From Kudoa neothunni (Eukaryota > Cnidaria): a stretch of 64,000 bases of DNA. The DNA lies in the NCBI GenBank assembly GCA_964304625.1, contig OZ199838.1, positions 14,322,001 to 14,386,000 on the forward strand. The letters run 5' to 3'. Each line of letters begins with the position of its first letter. The first letter of the stretch is position 1. A program made the position numbers and the translations under genes. Of this stretch, positions 47,705 through 58,262 are shown piece by piece. The notes under the pieces are model-generated. The model was not told where the DNA came from. It did no database searches and saw only the letters and a list, made by a program, of their open reading frames with translations.

Positions 47705-50600
47705 CCTTCCGAGCGTCTTTGGGGTCAAATTGATCCCAGTCTATTTTTTTGGAAACGTAAAAATACATCTACCACATTTCAAATAAAAATATCTTGTTTA
47801 AACTAAATCAAATTATAAGAGGATTTTATCCTAGAATATGAAGAATAAACACCAAAAAGATGCTCTGCGGAGATTAAAGATTCACAAACATAGACGGGAA
47901 AATACATTATGAAAGTGAGTGATTTTGAGTAAGAGTTCTGTTCAAGAAATGATTCCGAAGCAAGTGAAATAGACGACGGTCTACATTTATTTGATTCAAC
48001 ATCAGGATCCGACAACGAAATAACGCAAATCTCAAAAACAGACAACCTATTCCTCGACAAAAATGGAATTTCTTGGTCCTTGATTACACTAAAGATCACA
48101 AAAACATAAAAGGAAGACATACTTCATCCGACCCCAGGTCTAACTGCCTACACGACATCAAGAATTAAAGAAATATCGGATACATTCCTGGTATTTTTTG
48201 ACACTTTATTTTTTTCTAGTGTGATTTCGAACATAAACAAATTTGGAGATTTTTATTGCTATAATGAATTGATATCTATAACACTGGAAGAATTTGAGGT
48301 TTACCCTGGATTATTAATTTATATGTCCATATTTAAGTCAAAATTAGAGTCCTTAAAATTACTTTTGAGTGTTGACAAAGGGAGAAGCATATTCAGAAAA
48401 ATAATGCCACTCAAAATATTCGTCCAGATATCAAGGTCTATTAATTTTGATGACGTTGGAAATCATGAAGCAAGACGTGAGTTAAATAAATTTTACCCAC
48501 ATCGAGATATTTTTAATAACTAGAAAGACAGAATTTTTAAAGTAGCTATTCCCGGATAAAATTTGACCATCGACGAGCAACTTGTTGCATTTAGAGGTAA
48601 ATGTTCCTTTAAGCAATATATGTCGTCAAAACCTGATGTTTATGGTACAAAATATACCCATAATATATCGGTATACTTGGGAAGAAACAATAGCGAGAGA
48701 GCTAAAAATGTTGATGAAAGTGTGGTTTTGGAACTTGTTTCTAATTTAAAAGATAATGGCAGAACCATTATATTTGATAACTTTTTCAGCTCTATTTCTG
48801 TTGCAGAAAAGCTCTTGAATTGGGAGATGACTATGGTTGGTACTATCCGAAGTAACAAGAGAGACATTCCAGAATATCTAAAGAAAGACCGAAATAGAGA
48901 AATAAACAGTTCTAGATTTTTGTTTTACAAAAAATTTGTTTCTTTCGTATACTCAAAAAAAATAAATCAGCTTTACTTCTAACAACGTCTTCTTGTAATA
49001 CAAGTGTTGATGATACTATTACTAAAAAACCCGAGGTCATACAGCATTATAATAGGTGCAAGGGAGGAGACGATACAGTTGACCATATAATTACCACAAC
49101 TAGCGTTAAACGATATACGAAACGTTGGCCCATTGCAGTTTTTTATAATATCGTTGACGTAAGTTTAATTAACTCATTCCATATTTATAAGAAATTATTC
49201 GTTAACCCTAATTGATCTAGGTTGAAATATTTAGAGATGCCAGAGGACAGTCATGTAAAAAATTTTTTGAACACTAATCATGAGAGGATAGAACAAAATA
49301 TGTCTATGGAGTGTTTATGCCGAAGTAAAAAAAGGTGTTGTCTTTGTCAAAGAAACCACGACAATAAAGACCTGTTGGTTCAATTTGTAAGACAAACTGT
49401 TGTGAAGAGCACTCAAACGTTATTTGTGTTAAACGTCTTGCCAAATAAGGTAACTTACTTGGAAACATATATTTACATTTGTCTTGTCCGTTGGTTTAAT
49501 GTGTTTTTATTCGCAATATGCTCAATGATAAACGAATAATTTCTGTTAGTTTCTGACTAGTCTACACCATATTTAATGATTTCTCGTATAGTCGTTAATC
49601 CGTTCCATATATTTTAATTTCTTCTTAGTTCTCATTAAAAAAGATCAATAATTACAAAATTATAAAAAATTAGCGTAAATTTAATGCGTAACACGCCTGG
49701 GGGCAATTTGACCCCAAAGAAGGAATGTGTAAAGTCGTTCTTGGGGCGCTTGGAGTGTTAATGACAATCTTTCGAAAAATATCCTTTCGCTTTCCAACAC
49801 TCCAAAGCAATTTGAGGCATTCTAATTTAGGTTTAAAATGGGTATACAATTATGAATTCCTAAATTAACTAATAAATCACGTTTCGAAAAGTCTTCAAAT
49901 AATTTTAATAATTAAAATTGGTAAACGTGTTAATGTTTGAAATGGCAGTTGAGAAAATAGATTCACCATAAAATATGAGCAATGATCAACTAAGTAGGTG
50001 ATTCTGTTGGAACCAAGAAATTGAACCCGGATATTTCGAAAAATATTTTGTTTAAAGATTTTAGTTATATGAACTTTCGTAAAAAACCAATTAACATCAC
50101 CCTTATCTTTGTAAATGTTTCGGTATCGTTTAATATCTCCAGAATCATTAGAATGATATTAATATCTAAATTATCAAAATATATCATAAAATTCATTGAT
50201 ATCGGATTCAAATTGATCCAAAATATTACGCTCAGAACCATTTATGGCAGCGTTTTACTCGTCGATAATGATCGGTATTTATTGTATGCATGGTTTTTTC
50301 AATTTTTCTCTGTTTCCTCTCAGTAAAATTTTATTTAATTCTCAAAATTGTTGTAAATTATTTTTTTTATTTGGTAGAAAAGAAACGTGGGGTCTATCGA
50401 ACCCCAAAAGAAGGAATGTGTAAATATTTTGATTATTTCGTTACCTGAATTTATAAATTAAAATTTTCTGTTATATTTAAAGAGGACTCATATTTGTAGG
50501 AGAACTGTTTATATATTAAATCAGCTGATGTAATATAAGGTTCTCTAAAATTTTTTCAAACACCCATTGGGATCCAATGGACCCCAAAACGCTCGGGAGG
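47705..50600 (+). mobile_element. piggyBac transposon with decayed transposase
   Basis: Flanked by TTAA on both sides (47701-47704, 50601-50604), with inverted ends CCTTCCGAGCGTCTTTGGGG and CCTCCCGAGCGTTTTGGGGT. The plus strand carries a transposase in pieces: 48221-48523 (GRSIFRKIMPLKIF region), 48563-48982 (TIDEQLVAFRGKCSFKQYM, KPDVYGTK and the catalytic-core IIFDNFFSS, then TMVGTIRSNKRDIP), and 49222-49539 with the C-terminal cysteine-rich part (CLCRSKKRCCLCQRNHDN). Frame breaks separate the blocks. A second right-end-like sequence inside (TGACCCCAAAGAAGGAATGT, ending at TTAA 49758-49761) suggests either an older, shorter element or two overlapping insertions. Confidence 0.85.
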
Positions 50601-50887
50601 TTAAGGTTGAAGTGATTAAATTATCGTTTTATCTTTTAAAAGTATCACATTATATATATATATATTATTTTTGTAAAGAATGTATTATATTGTAATTAAA
50701 AAAATTTTTTCCAATTTTTGGGGGGTTTTCATTATAAAATTACTCAGCAATACGCACAAAGTAAATCTTATTTAAATCATAAATATTTAATCGTCTAAAT
50801 AAATTATCTATTTATTTTACTTATTTTAAATCCTTATATTTAAATATTTATTTCTTAGACTTCAAAATTTCAATTAAGTAAAATTGA

Positions 50888-50900
50888 TGCGCGTGCGCAC
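50888..50900. promoter_or_regulatory. NRF1 consensus palindrome upstream of DDX51
   Basis: TGCGCGTGCGCAC. Its complement, TGCGCACGCGCA, fits YGCGCAYGCGCR exactly, 38 bp upstream of the DDX51 ATG. NRF1 (P3A2/EWG family) drives housekeeping promoters in animals. Use here is inferred. Confidence 0.6.
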
Positions 50901-50937
50901 AAACTGATTAAAGACACCCTTAAGAGTACTAACGAAT

Positions 50938-52615
50938 ATGACGGAATTCCAGACTAATACAAAACAAATTGAGAATAAGGATCGTAGTTGGGCATGGAGT
51001 ATTGTAGATGTGGAGGAATCTCCACAGCAAAAGTCACAATCTTATTCTATTGATTATTTGAGCTCCCATTTAAAATGTGCGGAGACATTGGAAGCGATAG
51101 AAAGATTTTTAGGGGCGTCATCTTTGTTTCCTATTCAGTCTAAGTCAATACCGATTGTGAGTAGATCACTTAACGCGCTAAATTCATCAGATAATTTTTC
51201 AACTTATGACATTTGCATATGTGCGCCCACTGGGAGTGGTAAAACGTTGTGTTATGGGATTCCGCTGTGTGATCGGTTAGTAGCATGTGACAGTAGTCTG
51301 TCAAACGTAGTCCAAAGTGTAGTGCTGGTTCCTACTAAGCTACTAGTCAATCAGGTTGCTGAGGTGTTTTTTGCGCTGGTGGGTAATCAGTTTCGATCAA
51401 AAATTGTGCCCCTCAACGGGTCGAAATCTCTGGAGCAAGATCAACATATGCTAGCATCTAACAAGTGATTGAATTTTCCAACACTATCTAATTGCGTGCT
51501 TGTTGGATGTTAACTGAGGTCATTTTTAGATCGTTGGCGAATGTGATAATTAGTACACCCAGCAGATTCTTTGATCATCTTACTTCTGATTCCCTTTCAT
51601 CTATTGATTTTTCGTTTGTGGATTGTGTGGTATTGGATGAGTGTGACAGATTACTTACATCCAAAGATACTACGTGTATTTTTAAAATTTTTAAAATCTT
51701 GCACAACTTGAAAAACCTCACAAATGACTATACAATCAACTCTGTGGTGTATCGTCGAGAAAACCTTCATCCCATATTAAAAATCATGCTTTCAGCCACA
51801 ATAACCTCGAATATCAATCCTTATATTCAGTTGAAACTGCATAAACCACGCCTTATTCGAATACAGACACCTAAAAGTATTTAAATTGATATAGTCGATC
51901 AATAAGTTATTGTTCTTCAATAGCGCCATCCGATCTATCGTCATCGCATACTCTAACACCAAACTTGGATGAGTTCTTTGTGATTGCTGACCTCTCAGTG
52001 AAACCTATGATCATTCTAAGATTTGTACTAAAATTCCTCAAGACTGATCATGCTAAAGTTCTCTGTTTTGTCAACTCTGTAGAAACTGCTACCAGGCAAC
52101 ACTTTTTGATAGTCAGTCTTGGTTTTATGACTTGTATCGTCTAGGTTGTGTTTCCTATTGAACACCCACAACAAAGTACAGGCTTGTAATATATCCTCCC
52201 AACTACCATGGAATCAAAAAAATTATATTATTGACGCATTTCAACAGGGAGAAACCAATGTTTTGGTGTCTACTGACGCATCGAGTAGAGGCATAGACTT
52301 CAAGGATGTGACCTGTGTGATTAATTATGATGCACCCACTCACACCAAAACATACCTTCATCGCGTCGGTCGGACTGCTCGGGCCTACCAAAATGGTAAC
52401 TTATGTTGGATATATGAAGTAGCTCAATGTTGCTGTTAGGAAGCGCTATCACTTTTGTTCCCCCTGGAGGAAAGGATAAATATTTAGCTGTTATGAGCAA
52501 AATTTCGCGTTCCGGTCAACTGAAAGAAATCCACGTAGCAGCGGAACAACTTTCCCCTTTCGAAACATGGTTTGATGAAGCTCTCGAATTACTCAGTAGT
52601 TCACTGAAAAAATGA
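50938..52615 (+). CDS. DDX51: DDX51/Dbp6-type ATP-dependent RNA helicase
   Basis: A DEAD-box RNA helicase of the DDX51/Dbp6 group, which works in the nucleolus on 60S ribosome maturation. Five exons, 50938-51464, 51530-51876, 51924-52138, 52182-52395 and 52440-52615, close in phase to give 492 residues. Helicase motifs in order: [10 protein letters not shown] (Q region), APTGSGKT (I), VLVPTKLL (Ia), [10 protein letters not shown] (Ib), [10 protein letters not shown] (II), SATITSN (III), [11 protein letters not shown] (IV), [11 protein letters not shown] (V) and HRVGRTAR (VI). The C-terminal tail has [11 protein letters not shown] and [19 protein letters not shown]. Motif II is DECD rather than DEAD. 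The third intron uses an odd donor (GTCTAG), the only arrangement that keeps phase. The family call is firm, the exact paralogue slightly less so. Confidence 0.9.
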
Positions 52616-53624
52616 CATTTTACGTAGCATTAACTGTAGATTATAAATTTTTGTAATTTTCTTTATTAAACGATTTTATTTTCGGTTGTTGGTTTTTGTT
52701 AAAAATCATGAACCTTTCATAAAAAATGCATATCTGTATATAATTGTAATTACTCGAGTTACTCCAGAATATAATAAATCTCTCAATGAAATGTGTAATA
52801 GATTTTTGTAAATCCATGAAATCAATATGAACGTTCTATTATTCTCTTCGATTTTTAGTTTGTCGTAAATTTTGTGTTTAAAATAAGGTATACTTTGAAT
52901 TTCCTATCGTTTGATTCTTCTATTCGTTGATATAAGCCTCTAAGTAGTATGTGCCCAATTAGATCTCAGAATTTTTTTAATATTCTTAAGACATCATTTT
53001 AATATTTCAAATATCCAAATTTAACAAATTTTAGCTGGACAAGCATGATAATAAATAGAAATCTTTATTATTGAGGAGGCGTATCGATTCTTTTGCGAAG
53101 TAATGAAGACAACCTTGGCATTTATCACGAAATTATGGCTTAACTGCAACGTATACTGTAGTTCGACCATAAAACGTCTTAACTTTTTTTTTCAATTAAT
53201 TTATGATAATTCAAATTTATTTAATACATGTGCAGAATACTTAATTTTATTAGTATTGAAAGATTTTTAGAAAATTAAGATAATTTTCTAGGTGGCAAAA
53301 ACTATTCTATAATATAATCTGGAGTTTAATAGACCTCGTAAGCACTCTTAAAGTTTCATGACCTGATGAAATAATATACATTATAATTTTAAATAAGACC
53401 ATAAATAATGATTGAATGTCAGGAGTAGATTTTTAAGTTGATAATTCGTATCAGATGATACATTTGGCAGTGTAATAATTCGTCAATAGCTGTATATTAT
53501 TATTATAGATATTATAAACTTTTTATTAAAATTGATTATGCTTCAAAAATATGATATAGATGGATAAGGAGATTTTCTTACTATTAATTGAAGAAAATAG
53601 GGCAACAATGTAACATATTGGCCG

Positions 53625-54025
53625 TAATCCAAATCAGCGACAACGTACAAAAACGAATCCGTTGAGTATTTTAATAATGAGTATTGATCAATATTGTGTC
53701 ATTAGCATGGTATTTTCAGCACACACCATTTGTCGTCACAATAACATTTGCAATAATCTATTACCGTACAGAACTCCTAGTTCCCCGCGATTATTTCGAC
53801 AGGCTATACCGCCAATTAAGTTGGCTCAAGTAAAGCATGCTTTATGTGTTGTAGAATTTAAGTGGGACAATTCTAATTTTTTGGATTGTCATATTTCATC
53901 CTTAGCGATTACTTATTGTTAAATCTGTCTATAAGAAAAGAGAAATCGTATTTTATGCACGCATTCGGTGTTCAATTGTAGCAAATGCATAACCATAACA
54001 TCAAAAATAATATAATGAATGAAAA
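53625..54025 (+). repeat. Unclassified dispersed repeat R1, copy C
   Basis: Inverted relative to copies A and B. It has the best-kept open stretch (53662-53922), with features such as ICRHNNICNNLL and PSSPRLFRQAIPPIKL. Parts of this pattern (HxNNxCNLL) are visible in copy B, so the repeat once encoded protein. The family is not recognised. Confidence 0.55.
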
Positions 54026-54287
54026 TAAGTCATTCCTGACAAAATATTATAGCATAAATATAACGCTAATCTGGGTTTAAAAATATAGGAACAATATTCA
54101 AACTAATTATAATATATAATCTGAAAATTCGGCCATTATTCTACATTTCAACCCGAAAATAGTTATTGGTTCGGTATAAAAATTAAGTATCACTAATTTT
54201 GACTTAATTATTTGTGAATCCCAAGAACAAAAATTTTGGCCAGAAAAAAATTTAATATAACAAATTCTATGATTTTTATATTAGTTA

Positions 54288-54539
54288 ATGCTTGTGGGTA
54301 AGGGGCGCAGGATTAAAATTGTTCCGCGCGCGTGCGCATATTCAATTAAAAAATCCCTTGCAAATAAAAACCTTTTTACTAACTATAGATTAAATCACGT
54401 AAAAATTTTCGAAAAAACTGTCACTCATAGTGTTAGTGAAAAAAATGCGCCAAATAAAATAATAACATCCCAAATGAACGAGGTTACATCAAAAGTTAGA
54501 GCTAGAATCCCAAAAAATTATTGTAAATTTTCCAAATGA
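54288..54539 (+). CDS. Unassigned basic open reading frame
   Basis: An 83-residue frame rich in Lys, Arg and Asn, ending SKVRARIPKNYCKFSK. The NRF1-type palindrome at 54327-54338 lies inside its first part, which argues that translation, if any, starts later (the ATG at 54474 would leave only 21 residues). It could be a 5' exon of an unknown gene, or noncoding. No family recognised. Confidence 0.15.
   Translation: MLVGKGRRIKIVPRACAYSIKKSLANKNLFTNYRLNHVKIFEKTVTHSVSEKNAPNKIITSQMNEVTSKVRARIPKNYCKFSK
54327..54338. promoter_or_regulatory. NRF1 consensus palindrome
   Basis: CGCGCGTGCGCA. Its complement, TGCGCACGCGCG, fits YGCGCAYGCGCR exactly. It lies 927 bp upstream of the EXO1 ATG, and a partial second site (TGCGCATGCA) follows at 54651-54660. 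It may mark the promoter of EXO1 with a long 5' leader, or of an unseen small gene. Confidence 0.45.
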
Positions 54540-55264
54540 TGTTCTGATTAGTCGTCCTAATACTAAAAAATATATTTTATCATTTTTATAAGTTATTCTG
54601 CTTGTAAAAGCGCTATAACCTATAGAAAAAGCGAAATCAATATAATTCCCTGCGCATGCACCCTTGTAATGGAAAGGGGCGCTATCAGCACTTATATTAA
54701 GAAGTATGTTTACTAATTTGTACCATATTCCAAAAAGCTAATTTATTTATAAGTTAAAAATATACTAAGCAGTTTTTATGAAATAAGTTGACTGTATTAC
54801 GATCAATGTAATACTTTGTAATCATTGTAAGTTGAATGGTTCAAATAATCACTTTTTGATGTCAATGGGGAATAAACCATAGTAATAGCTTGTAATGACA
54901 ACAAAAACGATATTATTTAGAGGGATGATTTCATAAAAGTCGATTAGTAATTGTAGTGACAATAAATAATGTCACGATATGTAAGTTTATTATGTGGGAT
55001 ACATATTATTAAAATTAAGTATCAATATGAACCTTTGAAATGTTAATTTAGATATCGGTAATTCGTGACAACTTTTTAACAACTCTACCCCTTAAAAAAT
55101 ATGAATAGAATTTGCACAATGAAAAATCGATTAGAATTGTTGATCAGCATATAAAATGGTGATTTAAAGAGATTAAATTGGCGGATCGTTTGAAGGCGGC
55201 TGACAACCTGGTGATCAACGGATACTTTATCGCTAAGCATTATCGATTGAGGGTTATCACCAAG

Positions 55265-57147
55265 ATGGGAATTAAAGGTTTACTACCATTCATCAAGGAC
55301 ATCCAGCAGAATTCCGACATAAAAAAATTCAAAGGTGAAGTAGTTGGCGTAGATACCTACTGTTGGCTGCATCGTGGCAGTTATTCATGTGCTAAAGATC
55401 TAGTGTTGGGAAACCCCACCGATAGGTAGATGGATTTTAATTTTCAGGTTAATATAACGCATTTGAATAGACATGTACAATTTGTGATGAACCGAGTAAA
55501 GCTCCTTCTCTCCTACAGCATTACACCTATTATGGTTTTTGACGGAGGTAGATTGCCTGCCAAAAAGGAAACCAACAGTAAACGTAGTGAGTAATTGCCT
55601 CAGTCAAGGGGCGATGTCCCGCACACACCAACAAAAGCTTATCTATTGAATTTATTGTGTAGAATGAGGAAAGAGAATAAACGAATTGCGATGGAGTTGT
55701 TAGCTAAAGGAGAAAAAACTAAGGCGTTTGAATATTTTCAACGTTGTGTTTCTATCACTCCTGAAATGGCATCTGAAGTTATTCAAGTGAGCTGATTTCT
55801 TTATGGTGGTAAATCATTGTGAATTCTATGATGATTTAGGAATGCAAAAAAATCGGTGTTTCATGTTTGGTTGCTCCCTACGAGGCCGACGCACAACTAG
55901 CTCATCTCTATCGGCAAAAAGTAATTTCGCTTGCCATTAGCGAAGATACAGACTTGTTGGTGTTTGGATGTGACCGAGTTCTCTACAAAATGGACTCCAG
56001 TGGCAAGGGTGTTCTTGTGGATATGAATCGATTATCGAAGTTGAAACTTTTCCACAAAGTTACCCCCTCAGTTGAGCGTGAACTATTCAGACATTTGTGT
56101 ATTTTAAGTGGGTGTGATTATTTGCCCAATCTACGTGGTATTGGAATGAAAACTGCTCATTCTCTATTAAAAGCTAATAACAATGTGTTTGAAGTAATTT
56201 TCATGCTTCAAACCATCGATCTCCCTTGTAACACTTACGCTAGCTTATCAAAGATATTCGCGCCAAAAAGGGTACTGAAATAGTTTATAAGTCTTACGAG
56301 GAAGATTTTAAATTTGCCGAATCAATGTTTCTTAAACAATTGGTATACGATTTGAATAAATGTATCCTGATGGAGATTGCTACTGGAATTCAACATGAAA
56401 GTTTTAATTCTGATGAGAAGTATCTTAGTGTTTGGGTCGTTATAGTTTTAGCTGATGTATTTAGCGTTTACGATCGCACACAGATTCTACAAATTGTGAT
56501 TGGTAATTTAAATCCGGTGACAAGTAAAGTTATTGCTCGAAATAAACTTAATGACTTCCCGGTATTTATTTTCATTGACACTTTTTTGTTATTTATGTGA
56601 TATAGTTCCTGTGGAAACTAGCGGATAAAGAATGCCACAAACTATTTGAAATTCGACCAAGCAACGACAACAACCCCACGGTCTTGTCTCCTTCGTCTAC
56701 TGATAGCGTTCTCAAACGATCACGTATTCACTCCAACCAAAAGCAATACACAAGGTTTTACTTTTGTCGGCTTGGTGTGTTTTAAATTGATTTAGTAAAT
56801 ATTTTAGCTCATCTCAAAACGATATCGTTGAGCCCACAAAATTGAATAAGAAACAGTCTAAATTTACTGAGATTACATTGAGTGATTCCGTTTCAGTGAG
56901 CTGTTCCCAAGGTTCTACCACTCTGGCTCCTGACACCGAAAACGATATTTTTACCCCACCTCCAAGGAGTTTAAGATACTCTGGAAATTTCAGCTGGAGC
57001 TCTAGTAGACAATCGAGTCAAAAGTCACAAGAAGTGATTGTTATCGATGACGAAAATGATAATTGCGAAGTAATTTTTCTCAATATTTGTATTTGAATTA
57101 TTTATCTTCCTTAGAATGTACCCAAATCGAAGCAAGCTCTTAGTTAA
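55265..57147 (+). CDS. EXO1: Exonuclease 1 (5' to 3' FEN1/XPG-family nuclease)
   Basis: EXO1 resects DNA in mismatch repair and double-strand-break repair. Eight exons, 55265-55425, 55471-55590, 55663-55786, 55840-56193, 56244-56561, 56606-56754, 56808-57069 and 57115-57147, close in phase to give 506 residues (human 846, budding yeast 702). The start MGIKGLLPFI is the family N-terminus. The catalytic acids are visible in context: D30 in VDTYCWLH, then PIMVFDGG, VAPYEADAQLAHL, SEDTDLLVFGC and LSGCDYLPNLRGIGMKTA (helix-hairpin-helix). The nuclease core is complete; the tail after about residue 390 is short and polar (VLSPSSTDSVLKRSR, FTPPPRSLRYSG). A stretch at 56430-56470 could hide a 36 bp intron but reads through. 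An in-frame ATG 87 bp upstream (55178) would add residues not found in the family. Confidence 0.95.
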
Positions 57148-58262
57148 ACAACATATAAATACATTATTTTTAGTTTTTTTGTCATTTGAATTTAATTTTT
57201 ATTATTAAAATTAGGTTGTTTATGAAAAAGTCAATAATTTTTTTGTTATAATAGTCAGTGAATATTTTTCGTAATATCTTAGTCAGCTCTTAATTTCTAA
57301 TATAAATATCACCCACGTTTATACTAATTCTGAATTAGATGATTGTATTTGGTTTTCTCTTGGATATTGGAACAATATTTATCCATTAGTTTCGTTATCA
57401 CTGTATAAATAGCCTAAATGTAAATTGATATTCTAGTATATTTATTTAAATATTATAATTCTGGTTAAAAAATATAAATATCATGAACTCATAATTTTTG
57501 GAAAAAGATAAATCAATGTTGTACCGATGAATATCATTTTACTGAATTAATAATATAAACTTATAGTTGATTTTTATTAAATCGAAAAAGAAAAATCCCG
57601 CCAAAAAGTTTGACAATTTCATCGTGGTTTCCCTGTCCCAAGTCCCAGCCTTAGAATATTGTGGAGTTCCGATTTAAGATTAAACATAAAAACTGAAAAA
57701 TGTAATTTCATAAAAAAATTATTCAAAATTTTGATTTTTTTAAATTATTTAGATTAAAATAATTGTATAATTAGCTAAAAAATGATTAGTTCAAGTTTTT
57801 GAAAATTTACTATAATTAAACTTTTTTATTAGAATTGCACCTAAAAATATGACATGATTAAGTACAGAAATTTAATCAAATATTTCATTAATTTTATTTA
57901 AACTAATAAAAATTTAACGAAATTTTAAATAAATATGAGAAACAAACTGCCAAACTTATGCCGGGCCAGAAAATATTTTTTTTTAATTTAAGAAAAATGG
58001 AAAATGAATACTCTACTACTGCGAACTAAATAAAAGGCATAAATGTTTCTATGAGGTACTTTTATGAAGATAATCTATTAAATCAACTTTATAAACATTC
58101 TTAAGTAATCATCCTCCATTTATCGATTTCACTATATTTATTGAACTCTATTATTAATCCAAGGTAAGTAAATAAGTTCATAAATTGTAATAAATTATCT
58201 AAAACAAATTGAAAATATGTGAAACACGTAAATAATGAATCGAATTTAAATGAAACTGATCG
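57148..58262. other. AT-rich spacer before DCTN1
   Basis: No coding region or repeat family recognised. It presumably holds the EXO1 3' UTR and the DCTN1 promoter. Confidence 0.4.

Larger units (their letters stand above)
52616..55264. other. Spacer between DDX51 and EXO1
   Basis: Mostly AT-rich. It holds R1 copy C, an unassigned basic frame (54288-54539) and two GC-rich NRF1-like palindromes (54327-54338, 54651-54660). A frame near 53071-53280 reads through for about 70 residues without family resemblance. Confidence 0.4.
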
